Below, in pieces: positions 24,893-32,794 of a DNA stretch of 64,000 bases (the stretch's first letter is position 1; each line of letters starts with the position of its first letter). This stretch comes from Micromonospora sp. BL4 (lineage in GTDB: Bacteria; Actinomycetota; Actinomycetes; Mycobacteriales; Micromonosporaceae), in the NCBI RefSeq assembly GCF_003667505.1, contig NZ_RCVJ01000070.1:22168-86167 (forward strand), in the 5' to 3' direction. The position numbers were made by a program, and so were the translations under genes. The notes under the pieces were generated by a model. It did no database searches, was not told the DNA's origin, and worked only from the letters and a program-made list of their open reading frames with translations.

Positions 24893-26191
24893 TCAGCTGA
24901 CGGTGTACTCGGGACTGACCAGGCCTGCCGCGAGCAGCTTCCGGGGCTCGCCGGCCAGCGGGGCCAGGGCGGCCCGGGTCCGCGCACCCCATCCGTCCAC
25001 GACCAGCAGCCGGGCCAGGGCGTCCGGCCGGCCGGCGGCGGGCGCGGCCGTCAGCCGTTCCAGCACCGCCGGCGTCACGGCGGCGGCCAGCATCCCGGCC
25101 ATCCGGAGTCGGGCCTGCAACGACGAGGTGGTCAGCCAGGCGGCCCCGGCCGGCCAGCCGCCGACGCTGGGCGGCCGCAGCGGCACCTGGTCCAGCGCGT
25201 TCAGGCCGGCCAGCAGTTGTTTGCGTTGCTCCTCGCGCAGGGCGGAGGGCCGTACGCCGAGTTGCCGCAGCGCGCCGACGACCCACTCCACCGGCTGCTT
25301 GACCAGGGTGCCCCGGGTCTGCGAGAAGGCCGGCGAGGAGAACAGCGTGCGGAGGGTGGCGACGGTGTCCGCGCCGGCCAGGTTGGCCGGCGCGGGGACG
25401 TCGGCGCCGGCGTAGCGGAACCAGAGCCGGCCCGCCACGAACGTCGCCGCCGCCGGGTGGGCGGACAGCAGCCCGGCGTACGCCTCGGCGTCGAACCGGC
25501 CGCTATGCCCGAGGATGGTCTTCTCCCCGGAGTCGTGCCGGCGGGTCTCGAACCGGACGGTGCCGGTGCGCCGGTCCACGACCCAGCCGGTCAGCGCCCG
25601 CGCGCCGGCCTTCACGTCCGCCTCGGTGTAGCTGCCGATGCCGAGGGTGAACAGCTCCATCAGCTCGCGGGCCAGGTTCTCGTTCGGGGCCTTGCGGGTG
25701 TTCTTCTGCCCGTCCAGCCAGATGATCAGGGCCGGATCGCGCACCATCGCGGTGACCAGCGGGCCCAGCGGTCCCCGGCCGTGCCGGCGCAGCGTCTCCA
25801 ACTGGCCGAGCATCACCCGCGCCGACTTGACCTTCTGGGCGCTGGTCGCCCAGTGCCCGTGCCAGAAGAAGAGCAGCTTCTCGCTCAGCCCGTCCTCGGC
25901 GGCCACCATCCGGTCGAGCCACCAGAGGGTCAACCGTTGCAGCTGCTCCCGGCGCTCCGCGTTCGCCTTCTGCCGCTGCTCGCGGCTGGATTCCTTGGTC
26001 AGAGCGGCGTACGGGTCCGGGGGCAACGCCGGGACCGGGGTGGCGGCCGCACCCCGGTCCGCCCGGTTCCGGTTCAGGAGGCCGGCCAGGGTGGCCTCCG
26101 GCCCGGCCCGCTCGGCCGCGTCCACCTCGTCGGCGGTCGGCCCGAAGGTGGCTCGGCGCAGCAGGTGCGCCACCGCTTCACGGTCGGTCAT
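24893..26191 (-). CDS. DUF1800 protein
   Basis: 432 residues of the DUF1800 family, mostly helical. Family marks are AHLLRRATFGPTADEVDA near the N-terminus, LTLWWLDRMVAAEDGLSEKLLFFWHGHWAT near 120-150, NENLARELMELFTLGIGSYTEADV near 195-218, HSGRFDAEAYAGLL, and VKQPVEWVVGALR near the end. No export signal is seen, unlike its Tat-exported partner; the two may be carried out together or act on opposite sides of the membrane. TAGCGT lies 7 nt before the ATG (leaderless). The partner DUF1501 gene starts 16 nt after its stop. No reaction is known. Confidence 0.9.
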   Translation of the reverse strand: MTDREAVAHLLRRATFGPTADEVDAAERAGPEATLAGLLNRNRADRGAAATPVPALPPDPYAALTKESSREQRQKANAERREQLQRLTLWWLDRMVAAEDGLSEKLLFFWHGHWATSAQKVKSARVMLGQLETLRRHGRGPLGPLVTAMVRDPALIIWLDGQKNTRKAPNENLARELMELFTLGIGSYTEADVKAGARALTGWVVDRRTGTVRFETRRHDSGEKTILGHSGRFDAEAYAGLLSAHPAAATFVAGRLWFRYAGADVPAPANLAGADTVATLRTLFSSPAFSQTRGTLVKQPVEWVVGALRQLGVRPSALREEQRKQLLAGLNALDQVPLRPPSVGGWPAGAAWLTTSSLQARLRMAGMLAAAVTPAVLERLTAAPAAGRPDALARLLVVDGWGARTRAALAPLAGEPRKLLAAGLVSPEYTVS

Positions 26192-26249
26192 GTGGTCGAC
26201 GCTAGGCGGCCCGTGTTCGAGGGCGGTAAGGGCGGGATCCGAATCTCGT

Positions 26250-27041
26250 TCAGTGTCCCTCGAAGACCGGTTTCTGCTTGGCGACGAAGGCGAGGGTGGC
26301 CGACCGGTGGTCGGCGGTGGCACCGCAGATCGACTGTGCCTGCGCCTCGGCGGCCAGCGCGTCGGCGAGGGTGCCGGCGTCGGCGATGGAGAGCTGTCGT
26401 TTGATCGCCCCGTACGCGACGGTGGGGCCGGCGGCGAGGCGCGCGGCCAACTCCTGCGCGGTCGGCAGCACCTGCTCGTCGTCGTCCACCAGCCGGTTGA
26501 GCAGCCCCAGCCGGCAGGCCTCCTCGGCGCGTACCGGCTCGGCCAGCATCAGCAGCTCCACCGCCTTGGCGTGGCCGACCAGGCGCGGCAGCGTCCAGGA
26601 CGCGCCGGTGTCGGCGGCGAGGCCGACCTTGGCGAAGGCCATCAGGAAGCTGGTGGTCGGGCCACCGATCCGGATGTCGGCGAGGAAGGCCAGCGACGCG
26701 CCCGCCCCGGCGGCCATCCCACGGACCGCGGCCACCACCGGCTTGGGCAGGTTGGCCAGTCGGGCGGCGATCGGGTTGTAGTGCGCCCGGACCGTGTCCA
26801 GCGGGTTGCCCGTACCGCTCTCCAGCGTCGACACGTGCTCGCGCAGGTCCTGACCGGCGCTGAACGACCCACCCGCGCCGGCAAGCACGACCGCCCGGCA
26901 GGACCGGTCGGTCTCCAGCTCCGCGAGAGTGTCCCGCAGCGCCTCCTTGAGCGCCACGTCGAGGGCGTTCATCGCCTTAGGCCGGTTCAGCGTGATGGTG
27001 ACGACGGCGTCGGTCCGGTCGACCAGCAGCGGCTCGGTCAC
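26250..27041 (-). CDS. Enoyl-CoA hydratase/isomerase family protein
   Basis: A 263-residue crotonase-fold protein. The oxyanion hole is formed by GGSFSAGQDL near 57-66 and RGMAAGAGASLAFLADI near 107-123, followed by FAKVGLAADTGASWTLPRLVG, where the usual second Glu position holds Asp (DTGASW). That pattern is seen in PaaG-like isomerases/hydratases of phenylacetate degradation. It starts 4 nt after the PaaX-family gene and is in one operon with it, consistent with degradation of a phenylacetyl- or other acyl-CoA. The substrate is not certain. Confidence 0.88.
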   Translation of the reverse strand: MTEPLLVDRTDAVVTITLNRPKAMNALDVALKEALRDTLAELETDRSCRAVVLAGAGGSFSAGQDLREHVSTLESGTGNPLDTVRAHYNPIAARLANLPKPVVAAVRGMAAGAGASLAFLADIRIGGPTTSFLMAFAKVGLAADTGASWTLPRLVGHAKAVELLMLAEPVRAEEACRLGLLNRLVDDDEQVLPTAQELAARLAAGPTVAYGAIKRQLSIADAGTLADALAAEAQAQSICGATADHRSATLAFVAKQKPVFEGH

Positions 27042-27045
27042 GTGT

Positions 27046-27864
27046 CTAACGACCCTTCTGTCGGACGATGCGGTTGCCGGCGTCGAGGCACTGCTCGACG
27101 TACCGGTCAGCGGCCGGACGCAGGCGGGCCGCGTGCCGGTCGAAGAAACTGGCCGCGGCGGTGCCGGGCCAGCGTTCGGGCAGCAGCGCCGGGGGCAGCT
27201 GCGGGTCCCGGAACAGGAACGTACGCCACGCGTGCACGAGCCGGAACCGGGCCGCGTACGCCTCCTCGTCGCTGCTGCGTGCGGTGACCGCGCCGAGCAG
27301 CGGGCGCTGGTCCGCGACGAACCGTTCGTAGGCGCGGCCGATCTCGCTCAGGTTCCAGGCTCGGCGGACCACGCCCATCGCGCCCGGGGTGCCCGCGAAG
27401 TGCGAGGCGGTGAACCGCTCGAATCGGACATTGGCCTCGGCGAGCAGCAGATCGACGTCTTCAGCGGGCCGGGTGGCCACCCAGGTCTGCTCGTCCAGCG
27501 TGCCGTAGCCCAGGAAGCTGAGGTTGGCGGCGAGCCGCTGCCGGTCCCGCCGGGAGCCGGGAGCCTCCAGGACGAGCAGATCGAACCGGCCGTCCCAGCT
27601 GACCCGGCCGGTCCGGTAGATCCGGGCCGCCGCCTCGTCCAGTCGGCGGGCGGCTTTCGGTGTGATCGAATATCCCGGTCCGGACGCCAGCCGGAGCGGA
27701 TCGAGCCAGCCCTGACGCACCATCCGGGACACGGCGGTGCGCACTGCGGGTGGCGCGATTCCCAACGGCGCCAATAGCTTGACCAGGGCGGCGACCGGTG
27801 CCCGGCCACCCCGCGGTCGGAGGTGGTCGCCGTACAGGTCGAAGAGTGCCGACCGTGCCTGCAT
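27046..27864 (-). CDS. PaaX-family transcriptional repressor
   Basis: 272 residues. The N-terminal winged helix (ALFDLYGDHLRPRGGRAPVAALVKLLAPLGIAPPAVRTAVSRM) and the central GYSITPKAARRLDEAAARIYR match PaaX, which represses phenylacetate catabolic genes until phenylacetyl-CoA binds. The C-terminal part (FRLVHAWRTFLFRDPQLPPALLPERWPG) is also typical. Only one catabolic gene follows, so here it may control a small regulon or distant genes. The ATG is 8 nt after CACAAT, a plausible -10 box. Confidence 0.92.
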   Translation of the reverse strand: MQARSALFDLYGDHLRPRGGRAPVAALVKLLAPLGIAPPAVRTAVSRMVRQGWLDPLRLASGPGYSITPKAARRLDEAAARIYRTGRVSWDGRFDLLVLEAPGSRRDRQRLAANLSFLGYGTLDEQTWVATRPAEDVDLLLAEANVRFERFTASHFAGTPGAMGVVRRAWNLSEIGRAYERFVADQRPLLGAVTARSSDEEAYAARFRLVHAWRTFLFRDPQLPPALLPERWPGTAAASFFDRHAARLRPAADRYVEQCLDAGNRIVRQKGR

Positions 27865-28054
27865 GACCGCACATTGTGACAGGCCTTCTCAAGATAAGCT
27901 AGATGCTGTTACATCAATGCTGCTCCGGTTTGGGTCCGGCGGTGTTCATCAGGGAAAATCGTTGGTCGACACCCCCGCGACCGTTGCGGGTGGTCGTGAC
28001 GAAGTGGCTGTGGGGCAACCCACCGACCCTGGTGTAGGTCTGAGGGGAGACAAC

Positions 28055-28222
28055 ATGGCGGCGATGAAGCCGCGGACGGGCGACGGTCCGCTGGAAGTCA
28101 CCAAGGAGGGTCGGGGCATCGTCATGCGGGTCCCGCTGGAGGGCGGTGGCCGGCTCGTCGTCGAGATGACTCCCGACGAGGCCAACGCGCTCGGTGACGC
28201 GTTGAAGGCGGCCGCCGGCTGA
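28055..28222 (+). CDS. Small conserved DUF3117 protein (Rv1211-like)
   Basis: A 55-residue actinobacterial protein. It begins MAAMKPRTGDGPLEVTKEGR and ends with a short strand-helix unit (GRLVVEMTPDEANALGDALK). GAGGGGAG stands 5 nt before the ATG; a longer frame upstream lacks coding character. In mycobacteria the orthologue (Rv1211) follows the tag gene, and here it lies in the same wider block. The function is unknown. A strong hairpin follows. Confidence 0.9.
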   Translation: MAAMKPRTGDGPLEVTKEGRGIVMRVPLEGGGRLVVEMTPDEANALGDALKAAAG

Positions 28223-28269
28223 GTGGGGACTGGTCCGGGCGGCGTACGCCGCCCGGAACCTTCCTCGGT

Positions 28270-28302
28270 CCCTGAGCCACCGGCATCGCCGGTGGCTCAG
28301 GG
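28270..28302 (+). terminator. Hairpin terminator after DUF3117 gene
   Basis: A 15-bp perfect stem CCCTGAGCCACCGGC/GCCGGTGGCTCAGGG with loop ATC, followed by TCTTC. Confidence 0.85.
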
Positions 28303-28368
28303 TCTTCATCTGTGCGGACAGACGGGCACAGTCCCGCTCCGCGACACTTTCTGGAGGTGCGGTTCCGC

Positions 28369-29844
28369 GTGCTCGCCATCCGTCCGATCGCCGAGCCCGA
28401 TCGGCTCGACGTTCTCGTTCTGCCCGTCCGTCCCGCCGCTGAGCCGGCGGACGGCGACGCCTCTGCCGAACCGGCGCCCACCGCTGTGGCCCTGCCGGAC
28501 GGCACCGCCGAGGAGGCCGCCGCGCTGGTGCCGGTCGCCCGGTTGACCGGGCGGGCCGGCGAGATCCGCACCCACCTGCGCCCCGGGCGTACCCCCGGCC
28601 GGCTGCTGCTGCTCGGCATCGGTGACGGCGGCGAGGCGGCCTGGCGGACCGCTGGCGCGGCCCTGGCCCGCGCCGCCGCAGATGAGACGTACATCACTCT
28701 CGCGCTCCCGGAGGAGGTGACGGCGGCCGCGGTCCGCGGGTTGACCGAGGGGCTGCTGCTCGCCTCGTACCGGTTCCGGCTGACCGAGGCCGGCGACCCG
28801 CCCGCGCTCGCCGGCGTCGACCTGCTGCTCGCCGACCCGGCCGCGCACGAGGCCACCATCGCCACGGCTCAAACGACCGCCGCGATGACCCGCCTCGCCC
28901 GCGACCTGACCAACATGCCCTCCTCGGTGAAGAACCCGCAGTGGTTCGCCGACCAGGTGGCCTCCGCCGCGGCCGACCTGCCGGACCTGCGCCTGCGGGT
29001 CCGTGGGCCGGACGAGCTGGCCGCCGAGGGCTTCGGCGGGATCCTCGCCGTGGGCGGCGGCTCGGCCAGCGGCCCCCGCCTGGTCGAGCTGGACTGGCGC
29101 CCGGCCGACGCGCGTACCCATGTGGTGCTGATCGGCAAGGGCATCACCTTCGACACCGGCGGGATCTCGATCAAGCCGGTGCCGGCGATGAAGCTGATGC
29201 GCAAGGACATGGCCGGCGCGGCCGCGGTCGTCGCCGCCACCCTCGGCGCCGCGACGCTGCGGTTGCCGATCCGGGTCACCACGCTGGCCCCCCTCGCCGA
29301 GAACATGGTCAGCGGCTCGGCGTTCCGCCCCGGCGACGTCGTCCGGCACTACGGCGGGACGACCAGCGAGACGACCAACTCCGACGCGGAGGGCCGGCTG
29401 GTCCTCGCCGACGCGCTGGCGTACGCGGTGCAGCAGCTCGCGCCGGACCTGCTGATCGACCTGGCCACCCTCACCGGGGCCAACGCCGTGGCGTTGGGCA
29501 AGCGGACCGCCGCCCTGTACAGCGAGAACGACCGGCTCGCCGCCGATGTGCTGGCCGCGGCCGAGGCGGCCGGCGAGGCGGCCTGGCGGATGCCGCTGCC
29601 CACCGACTACGCCGAGTACCTGGGCAGCGAGGTCGCCGACCTGTACAGCGCGCCGACCCAGGGCGCCGGGTCGGTGGTGGCCGCGCTCTACCTGCGCGAG
29701 TTCACCGGCGAGCTGCGGGACCGCTGGCTGCACCTGGACATGTCCGCCCCGTCGTGGGCGGACAGCGACCACGCCGAAGTCAGCCGCGGTGCGACCGGCT
29801 GGGGCGTCCGCTCGCTCCTGCGGTGGCTGGCCAGCGTCGACTGA
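28369..29844 (+). CDS. pepA: Leucyl aminopeptidase (M17 family)
   Basis: 491 residues. A hexameric dizinc aminopeptidase that removes N-terminal Leu and similar residues in the cytoplasm. The N-terminal regulatory domain is followed by the catalytic half: VVLIGKGITFDTGGISIKP (Lys and Asp ligands), MRKDMAGAAAV, NMVSGSAFRPGDV and NSDAEGRLVLADAL, the M17 signature. GTG at 28369 was chosen for the GGAGG at 28353-28357; a GTG at 28357 would overlap it. It converges on the O-methyltransferase gene with only 6 nt between stops. Confidence 0.95.
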   Translation: MLAIRPIAEPDRLDVLVLPVRPAAEPADGDASAEPAPTAVALPDGTAEEAAALVPVARLTGRAGEIRTHLRPGRTPGRLLLLGIGDGGEAAWRTAGAALARAAADETYITLALPEEVTAAAVRGLTEGLLLASYRFRLTEAGDPPALAGVDLLLADPAAHEATIATAQTTAAMTRLARDLTNMPSSVKNPQWFADQVASAAADLPDLRLRVRGPDELAAEGFGGILAVGGGSASGPRLVELDWRPADARTHVVLIGKGITFDTGGISIKPVPAMKLMRKDMAGAAAVVAATLGAATLRLPIRVTTLAPLAENMVSGSAFRPGDVVRHYGGTTSETTNSDAEGRLVLADALAYAVQQLAPDLLIDLATLTGANAVALGKRTAALYSENDRLAADVLAAAEAAGEAAWRMPLPTDYAEYLGSEVADLYSAPTQGAGSVVAALYLREFTGELRDRWLHLDMSAPSWADSDHAEVSRGATGWGVRSLLRWLASVD

Positions 29845-29850
29845 CCGGGG

Positions 29851-30546
29851 TCAGCACTTCACGGCGGCGAGCACCCCGTGCCCGACCGGGAGCAGCGCGG
29901 GGATCCAGTGCTCGGACTCCCGCACCGCCTTGATCGTCTCCCGGACCGTCACGGTCTCCGCGTCCCGGGCGGCCGGATCACCGATCCGGCCGCCGGCCAG
30001 CATGCCGTTGAGCGCGAGCACGCCTCCCGGTCGCAGCAGCCGTAACGCGGCTTCCACGCAGGCGTGGAAGCCGGTCGCCTCGGCGTCCACGAAGACCAGG
30101 TCGTACGCCCCGTCGGCCAGCCGGGGCAGCACGTCGAGGGCGCGGCCGGTGATGATCCGGGTACGGCCGGCGGCGAAGCCGGCCTCGCTGAAGATCCGCC
30201 GGGCGATCCTCTGGTGCTCCACCTCCACGTCGATGGTGGTGAGCACGCCGTCGACGCGCATGCCGCGCAGCAGCCAGAGACCGCTCACCCCGGTGCCGGT
30301 GCCGATCTCCACCACCGCGCGGGCGTTGCCGGCCGCGGCCAGCAGCCGGAGCGCCGCTCCGGCGCCGGGGGTGACCGCGTCGAGGCCCACCTCGTGGGCC
30401 AGGCTGCGGGCGGTGCGCAGGACGAGATCCTCGGTGACGTACGACTCGGCGAACTGCTGAGCCTGGGTCGTCGAACTGCCGGAACCGGCGACCGTGGCGA
30501 TGGGGCACCTCCGGGGGCGGTGCGTGGTGCGGGGGCGGGTTGGCAC
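29851..30546 (-). CDS. O-methyltransferase (Rv1220c-like)
   Basis: A class I SAM-dependent methyltransferase of the O-MT-3 family. AVVEIGTGTGVSGLWLL is motif I (SAM), TTIDVEVEHQRIARRIF the acidic loop, and YDLVFVDAEATGF the metal/catalytic strand. The substrate is unknown. The start is uncertain. The GTG at 30546 sits only 4 nt after a TACGCT -10 box. The best ribosome site, GGAGGTG at 30512-30506, is ideally placed for an ATC codon at 30501-30499, and no ATG, GTG or TTG lies further downstream in frame before the conserved core. In mycobacteria the gene neighbours sigE and htrA; here it is divergent from htrA and sigE is missing. Confidence 0.85.
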   Translation of the reverse strand: MPTRPRTTHRPRRCPIATVAGSGSSTTQAQQFAESYVTEDLVLRTARSLAHEVGLDAVTPGAGAALRLLAAAGNARAVVEIGTGTGVSGLWLLRGMRVDGVLTTIDVEVEHQRIARRIFSEAGFAAGRTRIITGRALDVLPRLADGAYDLVFVDAEATGFHACVEAALRLLRPGGVLALNGMLAGGRIGDPAARDAETVTVRETIKAVRESEHWIPALLPVGHGVLAAVKC

Positions 30547-30735
30547 TGTGAGCGTAGAGGCGACCGCCGCGCGGCGCAGCCGCGCCTCCACCCCGGGCGA
30601 TCACCGGGGGCAAGCGCTGACTCCACCGCGTGTATCCGTGCAATCCTGGAGGCGGTATCCCGTCAGCCGCGGCCGCGCCGGTCGGTGGCCGGACGACGCG
30701 GCGCGGGATCCGGGGACGGACTGGGAGGCACCGAC

Positions 30736-32193
30736 GTGACCGACGGCTGGGACTGGCGCCGGGGCGGTGAGACTCCGGCTCCGGCGCGACCGCCCGGGGC
30801 AGAGGCTCCGCCGGCGGGGTCGCCGACCGCGCCGGGGGCCGACAGCGTGCCCGCGGCGTCGCCGGGCGGGGAATCGACGGCCGGGAACCCGCCGGCGACC
30901 TGGCCGGCATCGACTGCGCCGCCGGCGACCTGGCCGGCATCGACTACGCCACCGGCGACCTGGCCGGCGCCGGGCGCGTCCGGCGTTGCCGGCACATCGC
31001 CGTGGTGGTCCGACGCGCTCGCCGATCCGTGGCGGGATCCGGCGGCGCCGACGGCGGTGGTGGTGCCCGGGGTGGTGGCGACGGGCACCGAGCCCGAGCC
31101 GGTCACCGACCCGGATGCGCCGGGCCGGCCGCGGCTGCGGCACCTGCTGCTCATCCCGGTGATCACCGCGCTGCTGGCCGGCACCCTCGGCGGCGCGCTG
31201 GGCTACGCGTTCGCGGTGCGTGGCGGGGCCGGCGGAACGGTGCTCGGCGCCGAGCCGGCGCAGCCGCCGGCGTTGGCCCAGCGCAAGCCGGAGTCCCTGG
31301 CCGGGGTGGCCGAACGGGTCCTGCCCAGCGTGGTCACCGTGCGGGTGAGCAGCCTCGGCGGGACGAGTGAGGGCTCCGGCTTCATCGCCAGCGCCGACGG
31401 GCACGTGATCACCAACGACCACGTGGTGGCCGGCGGCAGCGGAAAGGCCTCGGTGGTCTTCAACGACGGCAGCTCCGCTGCGGCGACCGTGGTCGGTCAG
31501 GACCCGGAGTCGGACATCGCGGTCATCAAGGTGAGCCGGACGGGGCTGCGGCCGGTGGAGTTCGGCGACTCCGACGCGTTGGCGGTCGGCGACCCGGTGC
31601 TCGCCATCGGCTCACCGCTCTCGCTGGCCAACACGGTCACCGCCGGCATCGTGAGCGCCCTGGACCGGACGATGCAGGCCGGCGAGCCGGGCGGTCCGGT
31701 GCGTTACTACGCGGCGATCCAGACCGACGCGGCGGTCAACCACGGCAACTCGGGCGGCCCGCTCGTCGACGGCGCCGGGCGGGTGGTCGGGGTGAACTCC
31801 ACCATCAAGTCGCTGGTCGCCGAGGGGCAGGAGGCCGGCAACATCGGGCTCGCCTTCGCCATCCCGATCAACCAGGCCAAACGGGTGACCCAGGACATCA
31901 TCGGCACCGGCAAGGCCCGGCGTACGGTGATCGGCGCCCAGGTCGGCGGCCCGGGCGCGGGAGCCAGCGGCGGCGTACGGCTGGCCGCGGTGGAGCCGTC
32001 CGGTCCGGCGGCCGGCGCGGGGCTGCGGGTCGGCGACGTGATCCTGAAGCTCAACGGCCGGCCGATGACCGAACCGACGGACCTGATCGCCCTGGTCCGC
32101 AAGTTCGCACCCGGATCGGTGGTGACCGTCGAATACCGGCGTGGCGCCGACCGGCAGAACACCTCGGTCACCCTTGCCGCCGATGCCAAGTGA
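30736..32193 (+). CDS. htrA: HtrA/DegP-type membrane-anchored serine protease
   Basis: 485 residues: a cytoplasmic N-terminal tail of about 135 residues rich in Pro/Ala, a single membrane helix (LLLIPVITALLAGTLGGALGYAFAV, 137-160), an S1C protease domain with His229 (TNDHVV), Asp260 (ESDIAVIKV) and Ser339 (GNSGGP), and one C-terminal PDZ domain (VEPSGPAAGAGLRVGDVILKLNG). It degrades or refolds damaged exported proteins outside the membrane. The tail contains a PPATWPAST unit three times, encoded by a 30-bp repeat. GTG after GGGAGG. It matches Rv1223, directly upstream of tatB, but the sigE-rseA genes that precede it in mycobacteria are not here. Confidence 0.93.
   Translation: MTDGWDWRRGGETPAPARPPGAEAPPAGSPTAPGADSVPAASPGGESTAGNPPATWPASTAPPATWPASTTPPATWPAPGASGVAGTSPWWSDALADPWRDPAAPTAVVVPGVVATGTEPEPVTDPDAPGRPRLRHLLLIPVITALLAGTLGGALGYAFAVRGGAGGTVLGAEPAQPPALAQRKPESLAGVAERVLPSVVTVRVSSLGGTSEGSGFIASADGHVITNDHVVAGGSGKASVVFNDGSSAAATVVGQDPESDIAVIKVSRTGLRPVEFGDSDALAVGDPVLAIGSPLSLANTVTAGIVSALDRTMQAGEPGGPVRYYAAIQTDAAVNHGNSGGPLVDGAGRVVGVNSTIKSLVAEGQEAGNIGLAFAIPINQAKRVTQDIIGTGKARRTVIGAQVGGPGAGASGGVRLAAVEPSGPAAGAGLRVGDVILKLNGRPMTEPTDLIALVRKFAPGSVVTVEYRRGADRQNTSVTLAADAK
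30891..30980 (+). repeat. In-frame 30-bp minisatellite within htrA
   Basis: Three tandem 30-bp units (30891-30920, 30921-30950, partly diverged 30951-30980) encode PPATWPAST-type decapeptides in the cytoplasmic tail of HtrA. Being a multiple of three, copy-number change would keep the frame. Confidence 0.75.
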
Positions 32194-32269
32194 ACAGCGG
32201 GTCACCCCCTGCCCGAAAGCCGTCCGACGTGCGTAGTCTTGCTGCTGACGCCGATAGGAGGCCCGCGGG

Positions 32270-32692
32270 ATGTTCGACAACCTGAACTGGTGGGAGATCG
32301 GTGCGCTGCTGCTCCTGGCGCTGCTGATCTTCGGTGACCGGCTGCCCGCCGTGATCACCGACGGCCTGCGGCTGGTGCGCAACCTGCGCAACATGGCCCG
32401 CAACGCCACCGGCGACCTGAGTCGTGAGCTGGGCACCGACATCCAGCTCGAGGATCTGCACCCGAAGGCCTTCATCCGAAAGCACCTCCTCAGCGAGGAG
32501 GACGAGGCGGCGATCCGTAAGCCGTTGCAGGGCGTCTACGACAACCTGCGTGCCGATGTCGGCGGGGTGCACAACGAGCTGAAGGACGTGGCCAACGCCG
32601 CGGACGTGCGGTCGAACGGGACCCGGTCCGGCACGGCCACCAGCGCCCCGACGGCGCCGGCTCCCCGAGCCGGCTACGACGACGCCACCTGA
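32270..32692 (+). CDS. tatB: Twin-arginine translocase subunit TatB
   Basis: 140 residues. A short N-terminal membrane helix (WWEIGALLLLALLIFGDRLPAVI) with the hinge Gly-Asp, an amphipathic helix (GLRLVRNLRNMARNATGDLSREL) and a charged, flexible tail are the layout of TatB, which with TatC recognises Tat signals such as the one on the nearby DUF1501 protein. TATAGGAGGCCC-type ribosome site before the ATG. It follows htrA by 76 nt, as Rv1224 follows Rv1223. The stop codon lies in a four-fold 16-bp repeat. Confidence 0.92.
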   Translation: MFDNLNWWEIGALLLLALLIFGDRLPAVITDGLRLVRNLRNMARNATGDLSRELGTDIQLEDLHPKAFIRKHLLSEEDEAAIRKPLQGVYDNLRADVGGVHNELKDVANAADVRSNGTRSGTATSAPTAPAPRAGYDDAT

Positions 32693-32748
32693 CCGGCCCG
32701 CCACCTGACCGGCCCGCCACCTGACCGGCCCGCCACCTGACCGGCCCG
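32685..32748 (+). repeat. Tandem repeat, 16 bp x 4, containing the tatB stop codon
   Basis: Four perfect copies of CCACCTGACCGGCCCG end to end. The TGA in the first copy is the tatB stop. It lies between tatB and the terminator. Confidence 0.92.
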
Positions 32749-32750
32749 GC

Positions 32751-32775
32751 CCCGCCGGCCGCTGGGGCCGGCGGG
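32751..32775. terminator. Hairpin terminator between tatB and mrp
   Basis: A 10-bp perfect stem CCCGCCGGCC/GGCCGGCGGG with a 5-nt loop, between convergent genes. Confidence 0.7.
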
Positions 32776-32794
32776 TGGACGACGGACCGGGCGC

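Noticed and set aside
32685..32748. CRISPR-like repeat array
   Set aside because: The 16-bp units are directly abutting with no spacers; no cas genes. The same holds for 37400-37490.
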